This document shows positions 13,636 through 25,900 of a stretch of DNA of 64,000 nucleotides, one piece after another. The position numbers and the translations under genes are program-made. Below the pieces are notes generated by a model. It was not told the origin of the DNA. It saw nothing but the letters and a program-made list of their open reading frames with translations, and ran no database searches. Numbering within the stretch: position 1 is the first letter of the stretch; each line of letters begins with the position of its first letter. The DNA is taken from the NCBI GenBank assembly GCA_900618425.1, contig UZAN01039725.1, positions 10,327 to 74,326 on the forward strand. Reading direction: 5' to 3'. This DNA comes from Echinostoma caproni. Lineage: Eukaryota > Platyhelminthes > Trematoda > Plagiorchiida > Echinostomatidae.

Positions 13636-14734
13636 TCTATTTAAGGATGTCCGATGGATCAAAGGTTCAATAAAAACAGGTATTGGATACACTTGAGAAA
13701 ACAGAAGACTGACCTCGGGGAATTTAAATGGGTTCACAGGCAGATTGACATTTGCAAAACATCCGGTAATTGGAAAAATTTTCTCCAGAATTTTAGAAGG
13801 AATAGATCCATCAATAGAGAGTAGTCGATAAATGTCATCTTCGGCGTGCTTTACGATTGGGGATTCTGACCTCGGTAATTTAGGCCATTACAAATTAAAC
13901 AGAAAAGGCACCAGTATAACACCATATAAAATCAACAGATGTGAAAGAATTAGGGACTTTACAATGCAAATTGACTAATTGCAGGCGATTTGTGAGATGG
14001 TTCTGTAGAAGGTAGATTCAGGCTGAAACAGAAGTCTATCTCTCATAACACTACCAAAAGCGTCGCTATCATTAAAGAAAGAAATTCTGACGTGTTCACA
14101 ATCTGTTGCGTGTAAAATTTTACATGATTATAAGGTAAAGACATTAAATGTGAACCGGCAGGGTTGTTACACAAACTGATTGGGGTTAGAGGTAAATGTG
14201 ATACTGAACGCTTAGATGCCTAGAAGAAGCTTTTCAAATAATTTTAGGGCTAACGCGGTTTGATCAATGGAGCGGAATTTCAACGTACTCTTCCCGGGAA
14301 CTGGCATGTTACCGGAAATCCGCCAACAGTTGTCACACTTCCTTCCAGATAAATTTTGATTGAATAGATTTAAAAAGCAGAGGAATCAGTGTTACAGTTC
14401 AGTAAATTAACAATGTTTTCTGACGAACATCAGCTCCATCCATTTTGTTAGTATTTAACAGACGCAATTGAGTAAAGATCTCAAACTGATCGAAGTAGAA
14501 TTATAGGGGACAGACAGCCATTTATTAGGTTGATTAGTCAATTCATTGTTAAAATCACAGCGAAACGTTTTGTGTTCACGTTAGGTAACAGTTCCTAATT
14601 GATAGCAGGATTTAAGCGTACACCAAATGAAACTAGGCTCAAGTGTCTATTGGTGATTTGCGGGCAGTTCTGAATGATGACTGTTTATGCTTCCTTCATG
14701 TCCGATTCTTCTTCCAAACGGTAAAGGAAAGAGG
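13636..14734. other. Unrecognised sequence
   Basis: No gene or repeat family was recognised between the foldback element and the ribozyme repeat. Confidence 0.4.
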
Positions 14735-15090
14735 ACGAATTCCCAATTGAAATTTGACCAAATCCTCACATGAAATAATCAGTCAGGTTGTGAATGTTTC
14801 CAACCGAGTCATAACCCCGGAGTTGGCCCGGCAACAAACTTTCAAAGATAGGTTGAGCTATATCGTGTAAATGGAAAATGAAAAGCGGTCTCATCGGTTG
14901 CTCGGTGGCGTAGTGGGTAGCACTCTTGCGTTCTGCCTATGAAGTCCCAGGTTCGATCCCCAGTCGGGTCGATGAATTCGCACTGCTGATGAGACCCAAC
15001 CAGGTCGGACCAGCTGTTTAGTGCTTCCGAGCTTTTCAGTCCACGCTTCATTTGCTATATACACGACGAATTCCCATTTGAAATAAAAGA
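14735..15090 (+). repeat. tRNA-headed hammerhead repeat, family 1 (copy A)
   Basis: Order along the plus strand: a tail segment (ACGAATTCCC at 14735), a linker (14788-14870), box A TGGCGTAGTGG (14906-14916), box B GGTTCGATCCC (14950-14960), a hammerhead core (14980-15024), then the tail again (ACGAATTCCC at 15066). The two tail occurrences are 331 bp apart, suggesting a monomer of about 330 bp and a former tandem array. The A and B boxes imply RNA polymerase III transcription. The layout matches the schistosome Sm-alpha satellite or SINE type. This is the best-preserved pol III head in the window. Confidence 0.85.
14980..15024 (+). ncRNA. Hammerhead ribozyme core, family 1 copy A (mutated)
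   Basis: Stem I 5' strand GCACTG, then CTGATGA, stem II GACC with hexaloop CAACCA and GGTC, then GGAC where GAAA-C is required, then AGCTG-TT and the stem I return TAGTGC. The CTGATGA box, stem II and stem I are essentially intact. The GAAA box is changed, so self-cleavage is unlikely. It is a type I layout with a one-pair stem III, as in Penelope and satellite hammerheads. Confidence 0.75.
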
Positions 15091-15318
15091 ACACCAAGAA
15101 AAGTTAAAAATCAGTGAAATGATAATAGAAAGTCGTAAAATCAGGGTAGTTGAAAATAGAAAAATCTGTCTGTGAAACCACGTAGCTAAGTTTTGTGATA
15201 TCTCTGGGTCTCAGTATCTTATGGTTGCGGGTCAATTACGAATGTTTTTTCTAGTTGAAATTACCATATGCAGCTAGAAAGATTACAAGGTCCGATTTTA
15301 GGCCAGTGCGATACACAA

Positions 15319-15989
15319 NNNNNNNNNNNNNNNNNNNNNNNNNNNNNNNNNNNNNNNNNNNNNNNNNNNNNNNNNNNNNNNNNNNNNNNNNNNNNNNNNN
15401 NNNNNNNNNNNNNNNNNNNNNNNNNNNNNNNNNNNNNNNNNNNNNNNNNNNNNNNNNNNNNNNNNNNNNNNNNNNNNNNNNNNNNNNNNNNNNNNNNNNN
15501 NNNNNNNNNNNNNNNNNNNNNNNNNNNNNNNNNNNNNNNNNNNNNNNNNNNNNNNNNNNNNNNNNNNNNNNNNNNNNNNNNNNNNNNNNNNNNNNNNNNN
15601 NNNNNNNNNNNNNNNNNNNNNNNNNNNNNNNNNNNNNNNNNNNNNNNNNNNNNNNNNNNNNNNNNNNNNNNNNNNNNNNNNNNNNNNNNNNNNNNNNNNN
15701 NNNNNNNNNNNNNNNNNNNNNNNNNNNNNNNNNNNNNNNNNNNNNNNNNNNNNNNNNNNNNNNNNNNNNNNNNNNNNNNNNNNNNNNNNNNNNNNNNNNN
15801 NNNNNNNNNNNNNNNNNNNNNNNNNNNNNNNNNNNNNNNNNNNNNNNNNNNNNNNNNNNNNNNNNNNNNNNNNNNNNNNNNNNNNNNNNNNNNNNNNNNN
15901 NNNNNNNNNNNNNNNNNNNNNNNNNNNNNNNNNNNNNNNNNNNNNNNNNNNNNNNNNNNNNNNNNNNNNNNNNNNNNNNNNNNNNNNNN
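15319..15989. other. Assembly gap (671 N)
   Basis: Run of N. Reading frames drawn through it are meaningless. Confidence 1.
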
Positions 15990-16215
15990 TTGTGAACTGT
16001 CGAATGGACTATCCCAAATTTACTAATCTTAATTGTTTGAACCACCCGCACAAGAAGATGACTGCCGTCTACCGTGTATCTCAAGGATAAGGGTTTGAGG
16101 TCCAGACCCGAACATTTGATGCTCAAGTCCTGACAGGGACACAAAAAGTGCGCACTGGTGAAGAATCCCAAACAGGACGGACCAGCTGTCTAGTGTTGTT
16201 TGTCGGTCATCACAA
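15990..16215 (+). repeat. Hammerhead repeat, family 3 (copy 1)
   Basis: Matches the segment at 32026-32200: shared blocks include the AGGACT/AGTCCTGACAGGGACACA region and the TTTGTCGGTCA end. A hammerhead-like core sits at about 16154-16198: GCACT, GGTGAAG in place of CTGATGAG, stem II TCC/GGA around CAAACA, GGAC in place of GAAA, then AGCTGTC and TAGTG. The left end is cut by the assembly gap. Confidence 0.6.
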
Positions 16216-16658
16216 ATCTTTCCCTCACTTATAGGTTAGGATCAACTATAAAACAATAAACTAATTATTTCCGCTCCGAACTGTACCCATACAACGAAAT
16301 CTGCCCTAATAAAAATCTTGTATTCTTCAAGTTGTGACTATAATTTGCAGTTACATTTCAAGTAACAGTTCCGCATTGCTGACTCGTTCAGGCAAAAAAG
16401 AAACGGTTGTTCTGTGCTGTTTGTCGATCATTGCAAAACACATCTTCGTAAGAAAACCTGAAGAATTTGTGTTAAATCGATCTATCCCGGACTGTAATCT
16501 TTTGTTTTCGGTACAAACTGTACTGTCGCCTATGTATCGTATGATGCACCGCGATTAAAAACCAGTCAAAATCAATGGATACACTTGCGCAAATCTTCAA
16601 AAAAACAATATTTATATGATGGAATATTGAGCCATATAAAAATCTGCAAGAAATCGTC

Positions 16659-16826
16659 GGGTAAATGAAGCGTTAGTTGAAAAACTGGGAAGCATTTGAT
16701 AGCTGATTCGATCTGGTTGGGTCTCATCATCAGTGCACGAATTCATCGATCCAGTTTTTGATCAAACTCGGAACCTCACAGGTAGAGCGCAAGCATGCTA
16801 CCTACTGGGTCACCCAGCCGCTGACC
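16659..16826 (-). repeat. tRNA-headed hammerhead repeat, family 1 (copy B)
   Basis: Reverse-orientation copy containing the tail, the ribozyme region, a decayed box B and a decayed box A (GGGTGACCCAGTAGG on the minus strand). The core reads ATGATGA for CTGATGA and GAATC for GAAAC, so the ribozyme is dead. No linker is recognisable beyond the head. Confidence 0.7.
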
Positions 16827-19800
16827 TTACACTAGTGAATTTCCACCAGATAAATAGCTATACCCTTAGTGACGTCCTGTTGAAATGAGTAAATAATCCA
16901 CTCTAATGGAAACCTCATCATATATCGTGAATTAGAAGTCTTTTAGATTTTGTAAAGAATGTTTAAATTTGAAAGTTTTCCCCAATGATTACGGCTAGTT
17001 TCCATTCTCCTCATGCATATAAACGGTTACTTTTCCTCGCAAAATAGTGCTGATCGATCAATTGTTGACATTGTGGATCAAAGTCCGTACTTCCAAGGCA
17101 TTTCAATCAGACGCGGCCGAAGGAGATTCTGTGCCTCAGGACGGAGCATCAGAATGATTGAATAGTTATAATTGTTGCAGCTGCATATAATTTCATGTTG
17201 CCATTTCGAATTGTGCGTTCAACTTCGGTTACTGTTGAATAATTACCCTGTATAGACGATTAGGGACATTCATAAAAACATTTGCTTGCGCATTATACGT
17301 CACTTAGTCCTAGCAATAAAAATATTTAACAATAATTTTCACCAAATGATTACAATTAGCTATCGTGTGAGGTCCTTATGGAGAAAGAAACATGATCTCG
17401 GGGACACCTTAGTTTGACGTGTCTGATTTGCATCATTGAAGGGAACGAAGTTGTTGTAAATAACAGCAGTTTGTGAATTCGTGTCCCTTGGGAGCAATGA
17501 CTTGTTGCATAAGGCTTCATTGTTATTTAGCCAAATGAATGCCACAACGGTACACGTGCATATTGCAGTTTACGTGATCAACAATGTATGATCAGAAACT
17601 ACATAATGATAAACTGAGAACAATTGCTGTCAAATTCGCTCACCAAACACTTTGTTACCAAATCTATTTGAATCTATTAATTCAAGTGTGGAAGCTCAAT
17701 CATCTTCATCTGCAGAACCTAGAGGCAACTGAATTATCGAATTTGATCAAGCCCATCCCGCTCGGGCTTCAGAAAATAACGAGTAGAAACTTTGGAAGTA
17801 CGATGCCATCGATGACCCGTGGAAAACTCAGTTCACCCATAACACTACACCTGATTAAAATAAGGCACCGTGAGTTTAGCGTGTTTTACTATATACTGAA
17901 CACCAGGGTTCCGAAATATGTCGAAATACACCATTCAAAATCATAATCCCCAACTGTGTAAATAGCGCTCAATCATGGTTACATCTGCAGTCCGAAGTGT
18001 AGAGCATCAGATAAAGTTCCCGAACATTGGAACTGTTTACTTTGACAGCGTTGAATCCACCTCAGCTCGGATTTTTCGATTTGACGTATACGATAACTTT
18101 CGGAGCTATTTGGTTGTGAAGTTTAAAATCTTTTGTTTTGTTAACCGGGAATGCTATATAAACTCTCAGAACATCTAATTGCATTCCCAGGACATGCATT
18201 TGCACTCTGTTCGATATATCTGCTTCTGTTGTTGAAATACATGTTGGTCTTTGTGCACAGAACTTGAACTTTTATAACAAAATTTGTTATCCAAACGGTG
18301 TTGAAATAGTTCTCTTTACTACGTTATATTTAGGTAATCTTGTAGGATTTCTTATCCGGCTGAAAGTCTACATTTACGATATTGAGACATATCAACAAAA
18401 AACTGCATCTCGTATATCAGTGAATGTCTATGGTCACCGTACACCTGCAAGTCTAAGGTTCAGTGGCTAATTGAAAAGCTTACTGCATACCAATTTCACC
18501 TGTTGCTTTGCGTAACATGAACAGAAATAAAAATCAGACAAGCTCAAATACTTCGAGTGGTACCTTGTGTTTTCCAGCTCTGATGACTCTTTCCAACGTG
18601 TACACCGCCGTTTTAACCTAAGTTTATATTTTGATTTGTCTAGTCAGATCAAAGACGTCTACATCGGAACCCTACAATTTTCTTCAACCCGTCAGAGAAA
18701 CCTCTTGTTTCAAAGAGTACGCCCACGTAGTTGGTTAGGAGGATAATTTAAAATAAGCAAGAATAGAAATGCATGTTTAGACGTAAATTACTATCTAAAC
18801 TGTTTTGGGCGGAAAGACACATGGTTGGTTGCCAGCTACTTACAAGTAGTTAGGCCGCATATACTGCAGCCTCTGTTCTAATGCGGAGGCACTTAACCAC
18901 CAACTATCTTCTGTATTTGTAAACAAATTACAGCCTTCTTATTTACTGCACACTATGGGCAAACACGCATCGCTGTTTCACCAGAAATTTTTGAAACTTA
19001 GGAGCAAATCTACTGAATACTTAGATTATGATCTACCACGTCCCCTGACGGCCTATACCTGGCCTAAGGCCTATTTTGAACAGCCCAATAGTCTGCGAAA
19101 CGGTCTCTGCTAGTTTAAGACATTCTAAGATGAATCATGTTCCTAAAAGAGTTAGTTAAACGACGAACAACTTCTGTACTGATAAAAATTTTTGTAGCTG
19201 TCCAATCTGCACCAAAGTTGTCGAAGCGAAAACAGTGGAATGTTTCATCCTTATTATCTGTTTCATTCTACTCTCAAATCCTACCTATCCCCACGGTAGA
19301 TGTCAGTACACACAAACTATGCTTTTTAAGTAACGCCATTGGATTATCTAGCTGGCGTCTAAACTTATGTTGCTAATATCCACCTACTGCTACTCCTCAT
19401 TCAACATTACTTTCATTGTTTGACCGGCGGCTTGGTACGCCCTAACGGTATGATCACCTGCTTCCACCTACTCGCCGCTGTTACTGATGTCCTCGGTTTC
19501 ACTTCATCATTTCCACCCACCGTCTATTCTGATTCCTATCGTTATCACTAGTCAGAAGATTCCCGAAGGGGATATCATTAATTACCTAGTTTGCCAGTCT
19601 GTCTCGTATAAGCACTCCTTATCTGATCAGATTGACACTGATCAACTCACAGATAGCCTCGGTTTTATTCATTACACAATCTCAACCGTTTGTTTTAAAA
19701 TTTCTTACCGTCACCTTGTGCATCAATATCTCGGCTGGTACCAGTGTATTTTCCCCTGCTCAAAGGAAATGATCAAAGTCTTCTAGGTTATCTTTCTTCT

Positions 19801-20837
19801 TTCCATGTAGTATGTGATGATGTAACCGACGTTATTACCGGCAACGGTACACATTTTCCCCCTTTATAAACCTGTGTCAAATTACTGTATACGCTTAGAA
19901 ACTGAACTTCTCAGTGCCTAGAGTTTGGTAGTTCAGCCAGGTGGACGGTTTACAAATCTGAAGAAATGCCAAATAATCTACAATATTTTCGCTTTCACCA
20001 CGTCACATTGTATAACCACTGGGTTTTTTGCATTGTTTTGCACAGTATTAAAAACGCAAACCCTAATTGGACTGGCCTCATCCGGAACGGAGACAACCTG
20101 AAAAGTAAAAACTCACTGAGCTACGGAGAAACGCATGTACACTGTACAGTGTGCGCATTTGAATTACGCACCAAGCCGAATTGCAAAGACGCTATCAATG
20201 AACCTCCGACAACATACCTGACTGGGAATGAGACCGAACGACAGTAAGTGACATTTCATTTAGTAAAATGAGCAACATTTGATTACTTTGTGATATTATT
20301 TCTGTTAAAGCAGTTGTACAAAACCGAATTAGTGTTGAAACCAAAGTGCTTCAGCCAGTCCGTGTATCCGGGCAGTGATGCACTTAAATCGCAGACTTCC
20401 TCACCTTCACTCCAGTCGCCTTAAGCTCAGTGTATATGCCCCGCTAAAGACTATCAACAAGGCTTAACTGACTGCTCGGTGATTTCGAATCTTTTTCAAC
20501 GAAGGATCACTCCCTAATTCGTCCATCTCCTGCTATATTATCATTGATTCACCTCCTGAAACTAAGAATTAGTGACAGTAAGGTTCATACTCAAAATAGC
20601 CTAAATTGCTGATTCGTTTAAAAATTGAAATACACAATGCACAACTGTAAAAGTAGTCTGTCAAACATTAGTTTGTTTCTACAGTCGCTTTGCTATCAGT
20701 GAGGCAGTTTAACAGACATCTAAATCGCCAAGAACATAGGTGAGGTTTATTCATCCTCCCAAAATTTCCCCAAAACTGGATATCATTATTGTAAGAGTCC
20801 GGGGCCTTCTGCTTCTTCTGTGAAATTCCGGTCCAAA
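16827..20837. other. Unrecognised sequence
   Basis: Several short frames occur, including 120 codons at 17584-17946 on the plus strand and a cluster at 17975-18470, but I recognise no domain. Nothing ties them into a gene. Confidence 0.4.
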
Positions 20838-21353
20838 TACACTGCTGGCCGATTGTGATGCACTAAAATATTTTCTTTATGGTCAAATGGAGTTTCATTA
20901 TATTTATCACCTGTATTAATGCTTTAGGTATGGACGATAATTTATATCTTGTCTACTCCGATCTACGTAGTTTCTAGGCTGCATGAGTGTCAAGGTTAAA
21001 TGATCTCAATATGAAAACCACAAACTTTATCAAGTATGACGACGCAATATTTTCTAAAAGGAATGACTCAAGAATTATCCTAAATTGTTTCCATAAATCC
21101 CTGCCATCTCGGTTATTTATTATGACGCATCATTTTATCAAATATATATAATCCATTATGGCAATTCTATTGGATAACCAAATGGAATTCTTCTACAACC
21201 CAGAGAATTTGCATTAAATAGGTCTTCATAATACTAATCTACGGTTGATATCTAACTCACTGAATTTGAGAAATACCACTTCAATCAAAGTCAACCTTGA
21301 AATCAAAGTCATGTTTGTGCACAGCTTTGAATGTTCGTATTGTTGTCACTATA

Positions 21354-21694
21354 ATGAAGCAAGCAGCGCCCAAAACCAAAAGTTCTCGTTACCTCAATGA
21401 AGAGGACAGAAACAGAATTGCACGAGCACACAAGCTGAAATTTTGGACATCAAATTTTGCCCAATGCTTTAGCGTTAACAAAAGCACAATTTACAGGATC
21501 TCAATGTGATTGAAAATATGTTTTCTGTTTTGAAGAGAGAGGTCAATATGCTACCTATATATTGGACATTGAAGGCAAAAGTGCGTTACGTAATGGAGCA
21601 CAAAATAGAAAATGACTTTATAAAAAATCTGTATTCGACACCGAGGAGACTCGAAAAAGTCCCAAAGAAAAAAGACAGACCAATCGGCTATTAG
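21354..21694 (+). pseudogene. Tc1-like transposase remnant, core deleted
   Basis: ATG at 21354 opens the DNA-binding N-terminus (MKQAAPKTKSSRYLNEEDRN, then a helix-turn-helix-like region ending in NKSTIYRI). At 21497 it jumps to the C-terminal region, NVIENMFSVLKREVN, in a different frame (about 21506-21694), and ends at a TAG near 21694. The two catalytic Asp residues and the intron seen in the other copy are absent. The third acidic residue (the E of VIEN) remains. It cannot encode an active transposase. Confidence 0.8.
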
Positions 21695-21762
21695 TGTACA
21701 CAAACTTCATATCTTACTTATTATCAATGNATTTGTTGTTAATAAAAACTGTTCCATTCTCT

Positions 21763-21972
21763 TTAGTTACTTCTTAACTCATCATGGTCTGGGTCAACCA
21801 CTGCGGACAAATGGGAGTATCCGCTACATTCTGAACCATTCCATGTGCTGAATATAAACGAATCAGAAAAATCACGTCTATAAAGACTCACTAAGGCTTG
21901 TTTATTATTATTTGGAAAAAAATTTACCTCAGTATAAATGCTGTTGCCTATACGAACCGACAAGTGTTTCAC
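21763..21972 (-). other. Antisense open frame in the transposon 3' region
   Basis: A 69-codon frame opposite to the transposase contains VRIGNSIYTEVNFFPNNN and later DSFIFSTWNGSE. The other transposon copy has the same sequence (58280-58440, plus strand) with recognisable similarity, though broken by frame changes. I recognise no family. It could be a captured coding fragment or simply conserved element DNA that happens to be open. Confidence 0.25.
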
Positions 21973-22511
21973 AGGGACCCGTTTCTTCAGTTTCGATTAG
22001 ACCTGTATGTTGTGTGATCTTCACCAGGCACCCTGTGCGCTGTTGGGTGGAGCAACAGCCGGACAGATAAATTTAAATTATTGATTTTTTGGAAAGTAAG
22101 CAATAGTTACAATAAACAAACGAATCTGTTGTCCAACGAACGGGGCAGAGATGAACTCCATCCCCATTCAAACAACACTTAACGTAATAATGTGTAGAAA
22201 AAACTAACAACTATCGATGGAACTTTCCTCTGCACAAACTAGTTCACATATCCAAAATCGCATCTTAGTGAATATTTATCTACGTGTGTGCCAATCCAGC
22301 CCGCCTAGATCACAATACAAACTGTATTGTGTGTTGGGTTCACACACGCGGAATAAAATTTGAGCCACTGAGGATCGAAAGCTCAACTCAACTTAACTCA
22401 CTGTCTAATTCAGCCACCACCGACAAATGATGTAATAATTTAGTGCTCTAGTTAATCATCGCGCTGTTGCGCCCAAGACGCTCGTTCCTGGGACAAACCA
22501 CAGTCATTTAA

Positions 22512-22925
22512 ATGAGGCGTGAGATGAAAAGCTTGGAAGCACTGGACAGCTGCTTCGACTTGGCTGGGTCTCATCAGCAGTGCAAATCCGTCAATTCAAC
22601 TGGGAAGCGAACCCGGGACCTCACAGGTAAAACGCAAGCATACTGCCCACTCGGCCACCGGGCAGCTGATCAGACCATTTCTCATTTTGAATACACATGA
22701 TGTAGCACAATCCATCTATACGAGATTGTTGCGAGTACCGGTCCTGGCTCATTTCAGCACTAGTCTCCAGGGTTATGACTTGGTTGGAAACTTTCACAAT
22801 GGGGTTCAATTCCCAGTTGGGTCGATGGATTCGTGCACTGTTGATGAGATTTAACCAGGTCAAGGCAGGTTTCAAGTGCTTCCCGGCTTTTCATCCGACG
22901 CTTTATTTACACGCCGAATTACAGC
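22512..22925. repeat. Inverted composite of two family 1 repeats
   Basis: 22512-22690 is a minus-strand copy: tail, hammerhead, box B, box A. It is followed by the reverse of the family linker (22690-22797) and then by a plus-strand copy that begins just before box B (GGTTCAATTCC) and runs through the ribozyme region and tail to 22925. The same order of parts occurs at 35329-35705, so this is a recurrent composite and not a random pair of insertions. Confidence 0.75.
22539..22583 (-). ncRNA. Hammerhead ribozyme core, family 1 copy C (near-intact)
   Basis: GCACTG, CTGATGA, GACC-CAGCCA-AGTC (one mismatch in stem II), GAAG in place of GAAA, C-AGCT-GTC, CAGTGC. Stem I is a perfect 6 bp and the GTC cleavage triplet is present. 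The A-to-G change in the GAAA box leaves only a wobble at the base of stem III. Activity is doubtful but testable. Confidence 0.75.
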
Positions 22926-25900
22926 AGCTTTATACATAGCTCAATGGTCCTGCATTTACACGACGGATTCATCAAATGAACTCCTTCATTACTCTCATAC
23001 GAACTACAGTGTGAAGATGCAGAATCGCAGTGAACATTCACGGTGCACATGCCAAGTTGAATCTTTCTGTAAATCATTGCTATTTCTCAATTCATTCACT
23101 CGCTTCGATTTACTGAACCGTCAACCTTGTCTTTTAGTTATGATGCATAAAACACAGTGGCTTTGATGATTATGAGAAAAATGACAAATATCTCTCTTTT
23201 GTAACACACATTCAGTTTTATGCTCACCTTTTTACCTATGAATGCTATGCAAACATAACTGGAAGAAAGTGAAACTAACAGAACCACTGTGCTCCTGTGT
23301 TTAATAAACAAATGCTTTTGCACTGGCAACATGTTTCGTTTCACAGGAAGCATTCGGTGGTGATCGACTGATAAGGTAATCGAACTAATCGCCTGGAGGT
23401 CCTGAGTTCCTACTCCACCATCGCCGCCGCCCATATTCCCATTATCTGTACCTCCCCATGCAGCCTTTGTTTGGCCGTGGCTCTCTTCCCGAGATTTTAT
23501 TGTACACTTCTAGAATCATTTACATTGTTCTTCCTCGAGTAAAAATACATAAATAGTCTTTGGTAGATTGCACCGCTGCGCCAATGGCTTGTCCGGTTCC
23601 GACTGAAAAGTTCCCTCGTTGTCACTCTAACTTAAGACCTCAGGTGGCTTCTGACAACCCAGAGCATCAATAGCCCGAAAGTATTTTCGCAGATAAACGA
23701 AACATGCTGATACTAACTTGATTGTTTTAAATCTACTGGTGAGTTGGCAGTTTTTAGTACTTGTGAAGTAAGTTCAAAGTAGTTTCAGTATATCTACGAC
23801 GTGAATCGTTGACGTCTGAACGAGTTCCATTGTTATTGATTATGGTTTCAACAGTGAACAGGTATACGACTAGTGTAGACCAAAAATACGCCTTTTATTC
23901 ATATTTCTACTTTTCTACTCGTACACAGTGCCCTTGGGCGTTTCTGAAAGACCATTTTCCGTGCTGTCCAGTTCCAATCGGGTTTCTTCCGCAGCCTACA
24001 TATTCTGTAATGCTGTTCGTCTTTGATCAACACATCCATCCTAGGATTTATTTCATGGGCAAACACATCAATTGGTAATGAGTCATACATTTGAGTAAAC
24101 GTCATAGAATTCCGTGGTTCCATAAATGCACGGCTAATACTGTCAGCAAATTCTAGGTCTGTAATTTACATAACACGAACAAGTGGTGTGTTAGGATAGG
24201 CTTTGTCTGCTAAATGCAAGCAATCTAGTCCACAGAGTAACCTAATGGCACTAATGCTGAACAGTAACCACACAAGATTCATTATTCCAAGTAAGTGCTC
24301 CTCGCTCCCTACAACAAGAACAAGCAAGCGCCCTTGAGTTTGTTAGATCTTAGAAAATGCTTTGCTTTTCTCAACGTAGCAATAATGTCCAGGATAGAAT
24401 TTTTCGTGGTAACCACCAACAATGATTAAATCATGCGATGATTGGACACTAAGCCTAATTCAACATTTGATCTCTACATCAAATAAAACTGTATCTCTTA
24501 GATGAAGTGGACTGATGATTGCAGTACTTCAAGCACCACTGGAAGGCAAACCTTGGAGTCTTCACAAATACCACATCTTGAGATATTTCACAGCTTTGAA
24601 ACAGGATTACTGGGTACATGTATCTGATGAGCAGTAAGAACCGCGAAACCTATCGTGAGTTTCAGAGAATTTTTTATCATTGATAATTTTTCTCTCGTTC
24701 TGTAGGTTTCAGCTATACCTTTTTATACCTGCACTCTGACAGAATCCTTTGAATAGGTTACACTCCGCAGGGTAATGAACAATGGCGAGGGTGAATCTGA
24801 TACTCGAGTGGACGTACTGTTCGGTTTTGGTAACATCCAACCTCAGATCTGGGAACAAATAATACATCAAGAGACTAAACGCAACATTCAGCCGGAAAGC
24901 GACGAAGCTGTTAAAATTGTTCAAATATTCTTCTGTTTCTTGTTGCTTTGTTCCGGGAGTTTCTTGCGATGTGTTCCGGTGACATCTTCTTAGCCCAAAC
25001 GCGCATGGCCAGTTTTACCAGAGTAAGTAATGACCTTTCGAAGAAGGTGGCGATGATGACTTGACGATTTACGGAAATGTATTCGCCAAACAGAATCAAT
25101 CTATCAATTACCGCTAAAATGCCTCAGGAACAGAACTTGAGTACCATTTCAGCCGATTCATCGAAACATCCCACAACAAATGAGGCCAGTTTCTGGTAAC
25201 AGTTAATTTTATGTTTTCCTGCTGAGTTTGTAGCACGAAACTTGCACAGAACCCACACAAATTCCGATGAGGATTGGTGCACTGACTCCCCCAGCACTGA
25301 GTGGCTTTTGCTACTACATCCTATCAGGCACACTCCCTATCCACTTTGTGTATTCGTGGTTTTCTTTGTACACATTGTGAGCTTTGCAGTTGTCAGCGAA
25401 CTTCACTTTCCTGTGTCTTCTCCATAGAATGGTGATGTTTTTGAATGGTACCTATTTTCATCCCAAGTTTTCTAAAAAAGAAAACGCAGCGCGCTTAACC
25501 TGAGCACAAATTTTCGGACAGGTCTGTGACCCCCTTCGATTCTGGAGCCAGAGTGACGTCGTTATGATCTGCAAACGGATTAAGTTACAATTGTTGGCTC
25601 CGAGAGATCGAAAAGGAGTCAACAGCCGACCTTAATCGAACACACATAAGCATGACGTTCACATACCTGCGGATAAGTCAACAAAATACGGTTGAGAGAG
25701 ATTATTGGGATAAACTTTCCATTATTTGTGATGGATTTGGTCGCATACAGGACAAAGAAAACGTGAACTGAAAGGCTCGAGAACTGTACATTTATCTCAA
25801 ACCCGTTTGGATTAAGCACTCAATCTATGTTCAGATAATTCCTCGGGAATTAGGTTTCACGATATTCTTGTGGTCAGTCTCACCTTATGGAAACTCCAAT

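Larger units (their letters stand above)
20838..21997 (+). mobile_element. Tc1-like transposon, internally deleted copy
   Basis: Colinear with the longer minus-strand copy at 58255-59972 over its 5' region (shared start TACACTRCTGRCCG), its 5' untranslated region, the transposase N-terminus, the transposase C-terminus and the 3' end. About 550 bp between 21497 and 21500 are missing, including the catalytic core. It is therefore a non-autonomous derivative. Terminal inverted repeats are not evident, and the right border is inferred from where similarity stops. Confidence 0.8.

Noticed and set aside
14906..14960. A true tRNA gene at the A and B boxes
   Set aside because: The boxes are good, but acceptor, D and anticodon stems do not fold, and the segment recurs as part of a dispersed repeat.
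15251..16171. Long frames around 15-16 kb
   Set aside because: They run through the 671-N gap. The real sequence on either side is ribozyme repeat or unrecognised.
24620..24665. CTGATGAGCAG ... CGCGAAACC as a further hammerhead
   Set aside because: The boxes and a two-pair stem II are present, but there is no stem I complementarity and no cleavage triplet, and the flanks do not match any repeat family.
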